Assembly (NCBI GenBank): GCA_934481515.1
Contig: CAKSPO010000017.1
Location: 1 to 42,484 of the forward strand
Length of the DNA stretch: 42,484 nucleotides
Origin: an uncultured Eubacteriales bacterium
GTDB taxonomy: Bacteria; Bacillota; Clostridia; Oscillospirales; CAG-272
Direction of reading: 5' to 3'
In this document: positions 1-7,911 of the stretch, piece by piece
How positions within the stretch are numbered: the stretch's first letter is position 1
How the letters are laid out: every line of letters begins with the position of its first letter
Program-made: the position numbers and the translations under genes
Notes under the pieces: generated by a model
Seen by the model: only the letters and a program-made list of their open reading frames with translations
Database searches by the model: none
Told to the model about the DNA's origin: nothing

Positions 1-274
1 AAAGCCCTTTTCGTGAGTCCGAGTCCGGACACAGCATCGAAAAGGGCAAAAGGGATCTATGAAACTCCGAAAAAATTCAGGGCAGAAAAAACGGGAGAAA
101 TCTTGTGATCTTTTCCGTTTCCTCGGCATAGCAATCAATGGAACTGACCGGGTATTCGTCTTTGGCGAAGATTCGCACGCCCTGCGCCTTGCAAGCGGGC
201 TTGCAGAGCTTCGGGCGGCGAATGCGAACCGACGCATTTGCGACAAGCGCAAATGCCCGGCGAAGCCTTAGCAT
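1..274. other. Gene-free, highly structured leader region
   Basis: I see no convincing gene here; the short open frames have no ribosome binding site or recognisable motif. The stretch is full of inverted repeats. GCCCTTTTCG at 4-13 pairs with CGAAAAGGGC at 38-47, and GCATTTGCG pairs with CGCAAATGC near 234-256. A wider pair, TTCGCA/TGCGAA, encloses GC-rich words such as CCTTGCAAGC and GGGCGGC. The same words recur in the 134-bp tandem repeat near 4500, so this may be a decayed relative of that element. That link is inference. Confidence 0.5.
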
Positions 275-323
275 CCCAGCCAGCACAAAAGGCACCCGCA
301 GGGTGCCTTTTGTGCTGGCTGGG
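275..323. repeat. 23-bp perfect palindrome overlapping the tRNA 3' end
   Basis: The left arm 275-297 and right arm 301-323 are perfect reverse complements around a 3-nt GCA loop. The outer part of the right arm is the 3' acceptor end of the adjacent tRNA-Gln, including its encoded CCA. The core GGCACCC/GGGTGCC followed by TTTT would work as a terminator in either direction. The left arm therefore carries an inverted copy of the tRNA terminus, which is more than a plain terminator needs. Confidence 0.8.
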
Positions 324-390
324 GTGGCCGGATTCGGACCGACGAGTGCCAGAGTCAAAGTCTGGTGCCTTACCGCTTGGCTACACCCCA
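316..390 (-). tRNA. tRNA-Gln (anticodon TTG)
   Basis: The minus strand from 390 down to 316 folds as a cloverleaf. The acceptor stem TGGGGTG pairs with CACCCCA, the discriminator is G, and CCA is encoded at 318-316. The anticodon arm is CCAGA-CTTTGAC-TCTGG, giving anticodon TTG (Gln), and the T arm contains the GGTCCGAATCC-type loop. TGGGGTGTAGCCAAG is a typical bacterial tRNA-Gln 5' end. A consensus promoter lies 75 nt upstream on the same strand and a hairpin terminator follows directly. Confidence 0.95.
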
Positions 391-464
391 ATCTATTCTT
401 TTCTGCCGGAGCCGTCCGGAAACAGAGGTGTTTCTTGGAGGACTCTTTGTTCGCAGTACGTTTT

Positions 465-493
465 AGTATAGCACATTACGGCGTTTCTGTCAA
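465..493 (-). promoter_or_regulatory. Sigma-A promoter for tRNA-Gln
   Basis: On the minus strand, TTGACA (493-488) and TATACT (470-465) are separated by exactly 17 nt. This is a near-consensus vegetative promoter pointing at the tRNA, whose 5' end is at 390. Confidence 0.8.
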
Positions 494-574
494 GCGCTTT
501 TCCGATACTTTTTCAGCCTTCTGCGCCGTATTGGTACAAATGGAAGAACCGCGTCGAAAATGTCACCTGAGCGC

Positions 575-603
575 TTGCTTTTTCTGACTCCGTATGATAA
601 AAT
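575..603 (+). promoter_or_regulatory. Putative promoter for the GH95 gene
   Basis: TTGCTT (575-580) and TAAAAT (598-603) are 17 nt apart. A TG one base before the -10 gives an extended -10. It lies about 105 nt before the chosen start of the fucosidase gene. Confidence 0.55.
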
Positions 604-707
604 AGACGTAAAATCGGGATAATGTGTTCGGGTGGTCTTGCCTGACAACGATTTTGCGGCTTTTGGAGACGGTGCCGGGTTCCGGCATTTGTGTGGAGGT
701 GGACGAA

Positions 708-3020
708 ATGGAGAAAATCAGACAGGCAAAAGACTCGCTGATGTTGTTCAGCCGCTCTCCCGCCCGGGTGTGGGAGGAAGCCTATCCGTTGGGAAACGGC
801 TCCCTTGGCGCGATGGTATTCGGCGGAACCTCGGAGTGCCGGATTTTCCTGAATCAGGACACGCTTTGGACCGGATATCCGCGACAGGGAGAATATTGCG
901 GGAAGAATGAAGCTTACGTGCAGGCGCTGGCTCTCGTACGGGAGGGGCGGTATACAGAGGCGGACGAGGTTATCCGGAACGGGTTCCTTTCCTACGGCTC
1001 GGAAGCATATCTGCCGCTGGGGGAACTGAACATCCGCTTATCGGCACCGGCCGGACGGGTCAGCGGGTATCGCAGGGTGCTTTCCCTTGACCGTGCCGTG
1101 CATACCGTGACCTACCGGAAGGGAAGCATCCGGATTCGTCAGGAGTTGTTTGTTTCGTTTCCTGCGCGGGCGCTGATTTTTCGTCTGGATTGCAGCGGAG
1201 GAAGAACGGATGCAGATGTTTTCCTGACCTCTGTCCTTCTGTCCGGCGTTTTTACGGAGTCCGGGGAGCTTGCACTCAAAGGAGAATGCCCTGTAAATTC
1301 CGAGCAGAACCTTGCACGTACCGACCGTAGCGGGTTTTACCGCGACGACCGTCACGGAATCGGATTTTACTGCGCGGTTCGTCCCCGCACGGACGGTTCC
1401 GTTGCATTTTGCGGTGACCGGATTGAGATCCGGTCTGCGACCTTTTTCGAACTGATTCTCTGCGCAGAAACCTCTTTTTCCGGATTTTTGCGGGATCCTG
1501 TGACGGAGGGAAAGCCCTGCGTTTCGCTCTGCCGCGATGCGCTTGACCGTGCCTTGGCATCGGATTACAATACCTTGCGTCAAGCCCACATTGCGGACTA
1601 CCGGGAGCTGTTTGACCGGGTGAAGCTGTTTGTCGGCAGTGACAACATGGCGGACATTCCGACCAAATGCCGCACGGAACGGTATGCCACCGGAGGCTCC
1701 GACGCGGCGTTGCCGGTATTGCTTTTTCACTACGGTCGTTATCTGACCATTTCCGCATCCCGCCCCGGAAGCCAGCCGATGAATTTGCAGGGGATCTGGA
1801 ATGCGGCGCTTCTGCCGCCGTGGCATTCCGGTTATACGCTCAACATCAACACGGAGATGAATTATTTCCCGACGCTTGCGGCAAATCTTGCCGAATGCTA
1901 TCTGCCGCTCTGCGACATGATCCGGGAGCTTTCCGTTACGGGAAAAGAATGCGCACGGGTGCTTTATCATGCACCGGGCTGGGTCTGCCATCATAACACC
2001 GATCTTTGGCGGCACGCACAGCCTGCCGCCGGATGGACGCATTGTGCCTTCTGGAATGCGGCGGGCGGTTGGCTCTGTCATTGCCTGTATGAATATTATG
2101 AGTACCTGCCGGATGATGCGGTTCTGCGGGAAATTTACCCGATCTTAGCGGGGGCGGCGGAATTTTATCTGTCGCAGCTGGAGACACTTCCAAACGGGAG
2201 CCGTGCGGTTTTTCCGTCCACGTCTCCGGAAAACCGGTACCTTCAAAGCGGCTCTCCCGCCGCCGTTTCCGAAACGACGGAAATGACCATGGCAATTGTC
2301 CGGGAGCTGTTTGCGAATCTGCTCCGCGCCGCTGAAGTGCTCGGCATCTCCGACCCGGTTCTCTCCCGCGTGCGGGAAGAACTGCCGAAGCTGTACGCAC
2401 CGACAGTCGGGACAGACGGGCGACTTTTGGAATGGTTCGGGGAGCGACCGGAGACAGAGGTGCATCACCGCCATGTCTCTCACCTTTACGGACTGCATCC
2501 CGGACATGAGGTGTCTCCGGAAACCACGCCGGAGCTTGCCGATGCCTGCCGCCGGACGCTGGAAATGCGCGGGGAGGAAGGAACGGGCTGGAGCCTTGCA
2601 TGGAAAAGCAATTTCTATGCACGCCTGCACGACGGGGAGCGGGCGTTCTCTCTGATCCGCCGTCAGCTTCGGCTGAGCGATGCCTACGGGATTTCCTATT
2701 CGCAAAACGGCGGAACCTATCCGAACCTTTTGTGCGCACATCCGCCGTTTCAGATTGACGGCAACTTCGGCGCTCTTTCGGCGCTGACGGAAATGCTGCT
2801 GCAATCCACCATGGATACGGTGGAGCTGCTTCCTGCCTGTCCGCCGGAATGGCAGAATATCCGGGTGACGGGGCTTTGCGCCAAAGGGGGAAGGGTCGTG
2901 GATTTTGCGACCGCCGACGGAGAATTGGTCTCATTGCGGATTCGGGGAACCAGACCGGCTCGTGTGACCTTCCGCGGACATCCGGCGGCGGAAGCGTGCT
3001 TGCGGGAAGCTTTTGAATAA
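708..3020 (+). CDS. GH95 family alpha-L-fucosidase (or alpha-L-galactosidase)
   Basis: A 770-residue protein of the glycoside hydrolase family 95 type, which removes terminal alpha-1,2-linked L-fucose from host glycans and milk oligosaccharides; some members act on L-galactose. The N-terminal beta-sandwich opens with the family pattern W-x-E-A-x-PLGNGSLGAMVFGG followed by LNQDTLW. The (alpha/alpha)6 catalytic barrel contains HHNTDLW around residues 428-434, SPENR with a likely acid Glu508, and DGNFG with Asp684. I chose ATG 708 because GGAGG at 695-699 sits 8 nt upstream; an earlier in-frame ATG at 624 lacks such a site. No signal peptide is visible from this start, so the enzyme is probably cytoplasmic and works on imported oligosaccharides (inference). 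An aminotransferase gene follows after 59 nt. The family call is firm; the exact sugar is not. Confidence 0.9.
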   Translation: MEKIRQAKDSLMLFSRSPARVWEEAYPLGNGSLGAMVFGGTSECRIFLNQDTLWTGYPRQGEYCGKNEAYVQALALVREGRYTEADEVIRNGFLSYGSEAYLPLGELNIRLSAPAGRVSGYRRVLSLDRAVHTVTYRKGSIRIRQELFVSFPARALIFRLDCSGGRTDADVFLTSVLLSGVFTESGELALKGECPVNSEQNLARTDRSGFYRDDRHGIGFYCAVRPRTDGSVAFCGDRIEIRSATFFELILCAETSFSGFLRDPVTEGKPCVSLCRDALDRALASDYNTLRQAHIADYRELFDRVKLFVGSDNMADIPTKCRTERYATGGSDAALPVLLFHYGRYLTISASRPGSQPMNLQGIWNAALLPPWHSGYTLNINTEMNYFPTLAANLAECYLPLCDMIRELSVTGKECARVLYHAPGWVCHHNTDLWRHAQPAAGWTHCAFWNAAGGWLCHCLYEYYEYLPDDAVLREIYPILAGAAEFYLSQLETLPNGSRAVFPSTSPENRYLQSGSPAAVSETTEMTMAIVRELFANLLRAAEVLGISDPVLSRVREELPKLYAPTVGTDGRLLEWFGERPETEVHHRHVSHLYGLHPGHEVSPETTPELADACRRTLEMRGEEGTGWSLAWKSNFYARLHDGERAFSLIRRQLRLSDAYGISYSQNGGTYPNLLCAHPPFQIDGNFGALSALTEMLLQSTMDTVELLPACPPEWQNIRVTGLCAKGGRVVDFATADGELVSLRIRGTRPARVTFRGHPAAEACLREAFE

Positions 3021-3079
3021 ACGAATCCATCCTCCGGAAAAGTCGGATTCCGGTTGTGAAAATTAAGAAAGGAGAATCT

Positions 3080-4285
3080 ATGGAAAACGAAAAGATGCGG
3101 AGGCTGGGCGCCAATCATTCGGCGATCCGGGAACTGTTTGAATACGGAAAAAAGAGGAAAGCGGAAATCGGGAACGAAAACGTTTTTGATTTCAGCATCG
3201 GAAATCCGAGCATTCCGGCACCGGAGAAGCTCAGAGAAGAGCTGATCCGGCTGTTAAAGGAATGCGATCCGGTTTTGCTTCACGGCTATACCAGCGCACA
3301 GGGGGATCCGGTTGCACGCCGTGCGATTGCGGAGAATGTCCGGAAGCGGTTTGATTTTGCAGCCGATCCGGAGCTGATCTATCTGACGGCAGGTGCGTCG
3401 GCTTCTCTGTCGGTTGCCCTGCAGGCGGTGCTGACGCCTGGAGATGAGGTAATCCTTCTGACGCCGTGTTTCCCGGAATATTGGGTGTTTGCGGAACAGA
3501 CCGGTGCGCGGGTCATTTCCGTTCCCTGCGACAGAAGCACTTTCCAGCCGGATTTTGACGCGCTGGAGCATGCGGTAACGGAGCGGACGCGGGCAGTGAT
3601 TGTCAACTCCCCGAACAACCCGACCGGAGCCGTGATGACGGAAGAAAACATTTGCCGCCTTGCGCGGTTGCTGGAGACGGCAGAGGAAAAGTACCGGACC
3701 GTAATCCGTCTCATTGCGGACGAGCCGTACCGGGAGCTGGTCTATGACGGCATCCGGGTGCCGTACATTCCGTCCTATTACCGCAACACGATTGTCTGCT
3801 ATTCCTTCAGTAAGTCGTTGTCCCTGCCCGGAGAACGGATTGGCTATGTATTGGTTTCGCCGGATGACGTAAATGCGCAGATGCTCTATCAGGCGATCTG
3901 CGGTGCCGGGCGGGCGCTCGGATACGTTTGCGCACCGAGCCTGTTTCAGCATATGATTCCGGCGGTTCTGGAGCTTCGCCCTGATCTGACAACCTATGAT
4001 GCCAACCGGAATCTGCTTTATCGTTCTCTGACCGCATACGGCTTTTCGGCTGTCAGACCGGACGGCGCCTTTTACCTGTTTCTCCGCTCACCGGAGCCGG
4101 ATGCCGCGGCGTTTGCGGAGCGGGCAAAGAAGGAGGAGCTTTTGCTGGTTCCGGGCGACAGCTTCGGTTGTTCCGGGTATGTCCGGATTTCCTATTGCGT
4201 ACAGACCGGGCAGATTGAACGCGCTCTTCCGGCATTCCGTCGCTTGGCGGAATCCTACGGGCTTACCGGTCAGGAAATCGTCTGA
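3080..4285 (+). CDS. PLP-dependent class I/II aminotransferase
   Basis: A 401-residue fold-type I aminotransferase related to aspartate and aromatic amino acid transaminases. Visible landmarks are FSIGNPS near the N-terminus, the NSPNNPTG motif that contacts the substrate, ADEPYRELVY, and SFSKSLSLPGERIGY, which supplies the Schiff-base lysine for pyridoxal phosphate. I chose ATG 3080 because AAGGAG ends 5 nt upstream; the in-frame ATG at 3056 has no such site. It lies 59 nt after the GH95 gene on the same strand, and a shared transcript is possible. A hairpin follows at 4324-4356. The substrate cannot be named from sequence. The length matches the family and nothing looks broken. Confidence 0.9.
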   Translation: MENEKMRRLGANHSAIRELFEYGKKRKAEIGNENVFDFSIGNPSIPAPEKLREELIRLLKECDPVLLHGYTSAQGDPVARRAIAENVRKRFDFAADPELIYLTAGASASLSVALQAVLTPGDEVILLTPCFPEYWVFAEQTGARVISVPCDRSTFQPDFDALEHAVTERTRAVIVNSPNNPTGAVMTEENICRLARLLETAEEKYRTVIRLIADEPYRELVYDGIRVPYIPSYYRNTIVCYSFSKSLSLPGERIGYVLVSPDDVNAQMLYQAICGAGRALGYVCAPSLFQHMIPAVLELRPDLTTYDANRNLLYRSLTAYGFSAVRPDGAFYLFLRSPEPDAAAFAERAKKEELLLVPGDSFGCSGYVRISYCVQTGQIERALPAFRRLAESYGLTGQEIV

Positions 4286-4323
4286 TTCTTTCCGAAGGAA
4301 CCGAAAACGTGCAGAACGCAAAA

Positions 4324-4356
4324 AGCGGGGAACGCGATACAATGGCGTTTCCCGCT
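4324..4356. terminator. Hairpin after the aminotransferase gene
   Basis: AGCGGGGAACGC (4324-4335) pairs with GCGTTTCCCGCT (4345-4356) with one mismatch. The run of A before it makes a T-tract on the minus strand, so it is a better terminator leftward; rightward it lacks a clear U-run. Confidence 0.5.
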
Positions 4357-4456
4357 GTCTTGTGCCATCCTTCGAAAAAGTGCCGGGTGGGGTGCCCGGT
4401 TGAGAAGACCGAAAAAAGATTTTTTCTTTGAAATCACAAAATGTTGTAACGACGAC

Positions 4457-4484
4457 TTGACAAGAACACAGGATATGGTATAAT
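4457..4484 (+). promoter_or_regulatory. Perfect-consensus sigma-A promoter abutting the repeat array
   Basis: TTGACA (4457-4462) and TATAAT (4479-4484) are 16 nt apart. The last bases of the -10 are also the first bases of the first 134-bp repeat, so transcription would begin inside the array. Its target is either the repeat RNA itself or the nrdD operon about 500 nt downstream. Confidence 0.8.
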
Positions 4485-4816
4485 TACGCACAGGGAAGCT
4501 TGCGGGACAAGCATCCGCGCTCTGCGGGGCAGAGCTCCCGCGCATTCGCGCGGCTGTGCGCCTTGGCGGGCGGCACAAAAATGCCCTTGCAAGCAAGCAT
4601 TTTTGCTTGTAGCATAATTACGCACAGGGAAGCTTGCGGGACAAGCATCCGCGCTCTGCGGGGCAGAGCTCCCGCGCATTCGCGCGGCTGTGCGCCTTGG
4701 CGGGCGGCACAAAAATGCCCTTGCAAGCAAGCATTTTTGCTTGTAGCATAATTACGCACAGGGAAGCTTGCGGGACAAGCATCCGCGCTCTGCGGGGCAG
4801 AGCTCCCGCGCATTCG
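4481..4816 (+). repeat. 134-bp tandem repeat, two full copies and one half
   Basis: Copy 1 runs 4481-4614, copy 2 runs 4615-4748, and a partial copy 3 runs 4749-4816; as read by eye the copies are essentially identical. Each begins TAATTACGCACAGGG. Each unit is packed with hairpins: GCTTG/CAAGC, CTCTG/CAGAG, CCGCGC/GCGCGG and AAAAATGC/GCATTTTT. Copy 3 stops in unique DNA at 4817, just before a second promoter. There is no plausible coding sequence. It may be a structured RNA or a miniature palindromic element that expanded in tandem. Confidence 0.9.
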
Positions 4817-4824
4817 AGCGATTG

Positions 4825-4853
4825 TTGACACAAAATTCCGTCGGGTGTATAGG
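4825..4853 (+). promoter_or_regulatory. Putative nrdD promoter downstream of the repeats
   Basis: TTGACA (4825-4830) and TATAGG (4848-4853) are 17 nt apart and lie about 140 nt before the nrdD start. I found no clear NrdR box pair in the leader. Confidence 0.55.
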
Positions 4854-4992
4854 GAATCCGCAGGATGCGTGTTTCCATCCGTTGCTTCGGAGCCGGAATA
4901 CAATTTTGAGAAGATCGGCATTCGCCAAAATGCACGATGCCGGAGTTATATATGGTTTGCTATTTTATTATCACAGACGAACGGAGGCAGGA

Positions 4993-7167
4993 ATGAAGGT
5001 CATCAAGAGAAACAGCAGTGAGGTCAGCTTTGATCTTTCCAAGATCATCACTGCGATTACAAAAGCGAACAATGCGGTGGCGGAGGAGGCGCGGATGACG
5101 CCGATGCAGATCCGGCGGATTGCAGAGGCGGTGGAACTGAACTGCATCCGGATGAACCGCGCACCGAGCGTGGAAGAGATTCAGGATTTGGTGGAAAAAC
5201 AGATTATGGCGCACGGAGCGTATGAGGTCGCAAAGACCTATATCACCTACCGCTACAACCGTGCACTGGTTCGCCGCTCCAATACGACGGATGAAAAGAT
5301 TCTGAGTCTGATCGAATGCTGCAACGAAGAAGCAAAACAGGAGAACGCGAACAAGAACCCGACGGTCAACAGCGTTCAGAGAGACTATATGGCAGGAGAG
5401 GTCAGCCGCGATATCACCACGCGGATTCTTCTGCCGGAAGACATCGTAAAGGCGCATGAGGAGGGTATCATTCATTTTCATGATACCGATTATTACGCAC
5501 AGCATATGCACAACTGCGATCTGGTCAATCTGGAGGACATGCTGCAAAACGGCACGGTCATTTCCGGAACCATGATCGAGCGTCCGCACAGCTTTTCCAC
5601 CGCCTGCAACATTGCCACGCAGATCATTGCGCAGGTGGCAAGCAACCAGTACGGCGGGCAGAGCATTTCTCTGACGCATCTGGCACCCTTTGTGCAGGTC
5701 AGCCGGGAAAAGATTTACCGGGAGCTGCGGGAGGAGCTGCGGGAGGTCGGTGTCTCGATCTCGGAGGAGCACCTTTCCGCAATGGTAGAAAAGCGGCTGC
5801 GCGACGAGGTCCGCCGCGGCGTGCAGACCATCCAGTATCAGGTCATCACCCTTCTGACCACCAACGGACAGGCTCCGTTTGTGACGGTGTTTATGTATCT
5901 TGGGGAAGCGAGAAGCGAGCAGGAGAAGAAAGACCTTGCAATGATTATTGAGGAGACCCTTCTGCAACGCTGTGAGGGCGTAAAGAATGAGAGCGGCGTT
6001 TATGTCACGCCGGCGTTCCCGAAGCTGATCTATGTGCTGGAGGAGCAGAACATCCGCGAGGATTCTCCTTATTATTATCTGACCCGCCTCGCGGCAAAAT
6101 GCACGGCGCGGCGGATGGTTCCGGACTACATTTCCGAAAAGAAAATGCTGGAGCTGAAGGTAGACCGGAACGGAGAGGGACACTGCTACACCTGCATGGG
6201 GTGCCGGAGCTTCCTGACCCCTTACGTGGACGAAAACGGGAAGCCGAAGTATTACGGCAGATTCAATCAGGGAGTCGTTACGCTGAACCTTCCGGACATC
6301 GCACTTTCCTCCGGCGGGAACATGGAAAAGTTCTGGAAGATTTTTGACGAGCGGCTGGAACTCTGTCACAGAGCGCTGATGTGCCGCCACGAGCGGCTGA
6401 AGGGAACTCTTTCCGACGTTGCCCCCATCCTCTGGCAGTACGGCGCACTGGCGCGGCTGAAAAAAGGGGAACCAATCGATAAGCTCCTTTACGGCGGCTA
6501 TTCCACCATTTCGCTTGGCTATGCGGGACTTTATGAGTGCGTTAAATACATGACCGGAAAGAGCCACACCGATCCCGAAGCCACGCCCTTTGCACTTTCC
6601 GTGATGCAGTATCTGAACGATGCCTGCAAAAAGTGGAAGGCGGAACACAATATTGATTTCAGTTTGTACGGAACGCCGCTGGAGTCAACCACCTATAAGT
6701 TTGCAAAGTGCCTGCAAAAGCGGTTCGGCATCATTCCGGGCATCACCGACAAGGGGTATATCACCAACAGCTACCACATCCATGTGACCGAACCGATCGA
6801 CGCATTTTCCAAGCTTTCGTTTGAGGCACAGTTCCAGCAACTCTCTCCCGGCGGCGCCATCAGCTATGTGGAGGTGCCGAACATGCAGCAGAATCTGGAG
6901 GCGGTACTGGCGGTGATGAAGTTCATTTATGAAAACATCATGTACGCGGAGCTGAACACCAAATCCGATTATTGTCAGGTCTGCGGCTGGGACGGGGAGA
7001 TCGGAATTGTGGAAGAGGAAGGAAAGCTGATCTGGAAGTGCCCCAGGTGCGGAAACACCGATCAGAGCAAAATGAACGTGGCGCGTCGCACCTGCGGGTA
7101 TATCGGAACGCAGTTCTGGAATCAGGGCAGAACGCAGGAAATCCGGGAACGGGTGCTTCACCTGTAA
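4993..7167 (+). CDS. nrdD: Anaerobic (class III) ribonucleoside-triphosphate reductase
   Basis: A 724-residue glycyl-radical enzyme that reduces ribonucleotides to deoxyribonucleotides without oxygen, supplying DNA precursors to a strict anaerobe. The N-terminus (MKVIKRNSSEVSFDLSKI) is an ATP-cone allosteric domain over about 90 residues. The core includes HDTDYYAQHMHNCDLVN and CYTCMGC. The C-terminus has two CxxC pairs (CQVC and CPRC) that bind zinc and the glycyl-radical loop RRTCGYIG, with the radical glycine near residue 702. The open frame extends upstream through the third repeat copy, but ATG 4993 has GGAGG 5 nt before it and starts exactly at the ATP cone. The activase nrdG follows after 10 nt. 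Length and motifs are normal for the family. Confidence 0.97.
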   Translation: MKVIKRNSSEVSFDLSKIITAITKANNAVAEEARMTPMQIRRIAEAVELNCIRMNRAPSVEEIQDLVEKQIMAHGAYEVAKTYITYRYNRALVRRSNTTDEKILSLIECCNEEAKQENANKNPTVNSVQRDYMAGEVSRDITTRILLPEDIVKAHEEGIIHFHDTDYYAQHMHNCDLVNLEDMLQNGTVISGTMIERPHSFSTACNIATQIIAQVASNQYGGQSISLTHLAPFVQVSREKIYRELREELREVGVSISEEHLSAMVEKRLRDEVRRGVQTIQYQVITLLTTNGQAPFVTVFMYLGEARSEQEKKDLAMIIEETLLQRCEGVKNESGVYVTPAFPKLIYVLEEQNIREDSPYYYLTRLAAKCTARRMVPDYISEKKMLELKVDRNGEGHCYTCMGCRSFLTPYVDENGKPKYYGRFNQGVVTLNLPDIALSSGGNMEKFWKIFDERLELCHRALMCRHERLKGTLSDVAPILWQYGALARLKKGEPIDKLLYGGYSTISLGYAGLYECVKYMTGKSHTDPEATPFALSVMQYLNDACKKWKAEHNIDFSLYGTPLESTTYKFAKCLQKRFGIIPGITDKGYITNSYHIHVTEPIDAFSKLSFEAQFQQLSPGGAISYVEVPNMQQNLEAVLAVMKFIYENIMYAELNTKSDYCQVCGWDGEIGIVEEEGKLIWKCPRCGNTDQSKMNVARRTCGYIGTQFWNQGRTQEIRERVLHL

Positions 7168-7177
7168 GGCGGCGGAT

Positions 7178-7753
7178 ATGAATTACGGCGCGATCAAGAC
7201 CTGCGACATCGCCAACGGGATCGGCGTTCGAACTGTGCTGTTTGTCTCCGGATGCACCAACCGCTGCGAAGGCTGCTTCCAACCCGAAACCTGGGATTTT
7301 TCCTACGGGAAGCCGTTCACACGCGAAACGGAGGACGAGCTGATCCGTTCCTGCCGCCCGGCATATATCAACGGACTCACGCTTTTGGGCGGGGATCCGA
7401 TGGAGCCGTCCAATCAGCGGGCGCTGGTTCCGTTTCTGCACCGGTTCCGCCGGGAGTGCCCCGGAAAGACCGTCTGGTGTTTTACGGGCTTTTGCTGGGA
7501 AGAGCTGACCGGAAAAGAATCCCGCCCGCGCTGCGAGACAAGTCCCCCGCACTGCGAGGTAAGTCACCCAAGATGTGAGGTGACTGACGAGATGCTTTCC
7601 CTGATTGATGTGCTGGTGGACGGACGGTTTGTCCTTGCCAAAAAAGACATTTCCCTGCGCTTTCGCGGTTCCTCCAATCAGCGGATTCTGGATGTGAAAC
7701 GCTCTCTCGCAGAAGGAAAGCCCATCCTGTGGGGAGAACCGCTCTCCCCGTAA
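7178..7753 (+). CDS. nrdG: Anaerobic ribonucleotide reductase activating protein (radical SAM)
   Basis: A 191-residue radical-SAM activase that uses a [4Fe-4S] cluster and S-adenosylmethionine to make the glycyl radical on NrdD. The cluster motif is C26-x3-C30-x2-C33 (CTNRCEGC), and LLGGDP is the SAM-binding GGDP-type motif. It starts 10 nt after nrdD, so the two are co-transcribed. Residues 117-137 are unusual: three tandem 7-residue units (PRCETSP, PHCEVSH, PRCEVTD) place three extra cysteines in a surface region. This makes the protein longer than usual. The rest of the chain looks intact, ending with the RFRGSSNQRILDV segment common in NrdG. Confidence 0.95.
   Translation: MNYGAIKTCDIANGIGVRTVLFVSGCTNRCEGCFQPETWDFSYGKPFTRETEDELIRSCRPAYINGLTLLGGDPMEPSNQRALVPFLHRFRRECPGKTVWCFTGFCWEELTGKESRPRCETSPPHCEVSHPRCEVTDEMLSLIDVLVDGRFVLAKKDISLRFRGSSNQRILDVKRSLAEGKPILWGEPLSP
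7526..7588 (+). repeat. Three in-frame 21-bp repeats inside nrdG
   Basis: Units 7526-7546, 7547-7567 and 7568-7588 share the core TGCGAG or TGTGAG followed by a AAGT/GACT-type end. They encode P-[RH]-C-E-[TV]-[ST]-x three times. Copy number could vary without breaking the reading frame. Confidence 0.85.
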
Positions 7754-7786
7754 CCGGCAAAACTTTTTGAATCGTTTTTGAATTTT

Positions 7787-7827
7787 TCGACCGCCTCCTT
7801 GCAAAAAGGGGGCGGTCGAGGTATAAT
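7787..7827 (+). promoter_or_regulatory. Promoter with an overlapping 14-bp dyad
   Basis: TTGCAA (7799-7804) and TATAAT (7822-7827) are 17 nt apart. Arms 7787-7800 and 7806-7819 are reverse complements except for one G-T pair. The -35 therefore straddles the left arm and loop, and the right arm fills the spacer. There is no U-run in either direction, so an operator or a promoter-occluding structure is more likely than a terminator. It drives the LTA synthase-like gene. Confidence 0.7.
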
Positions 7828-7841
7828 ATAAAAACGGAGAT

Positions 7842-7880
7842 GAAGCATCCGATGGAAGCATCCGACGGAAGCATACGACG
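7842..7880 (+). repeat. Three tandem 13-bp repeats in a 5' leader
   Basis: GAAGCATCCGATG, GAAGCATCCGACG and GAAGCATACGACG occupy 7842-7854, 7855-7867 and 7868-7880 without gaps. They sit between the promoter -10 and the likely TTG start at 7912. Confidence 0.85.
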
Positions 7881-7911
7881 GCGCATGCCGCTTTTTGCAA
7901 AGGAGAAACTC

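Noticed and set aside
138..587. Open frame covering the tRNA-Gln region
   Set aside because: It runs antisense through the tRNA and its palindrome and has no ribosome site or motif.
4481..4816. Possible CRISPR array
   Set aside because: The units are 134 bp and identical end to end with no variable spacers, and no cas genes are present.
4434..4935. Open frames on both strands across the 134-bp repeats with repetitive peptides
   Set aside because: They simply reflect the tandem DNA repeat; the peptides are low-complexity and lack start sites.
4768..4992. N-terminal extension of NrdD through the third repeat copy
   Set aside because: The extension lies in repeat and promoter DNA; the ATP cone starts at 4993 with a good Shine-Dalgarno.
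4854..4992. NrdR boxes or a riboswitch in the nrdD leader
   Set aside because: I found no pair of NrdR-like palindromes at the expected spacing and no fold matching a known riboswitch.
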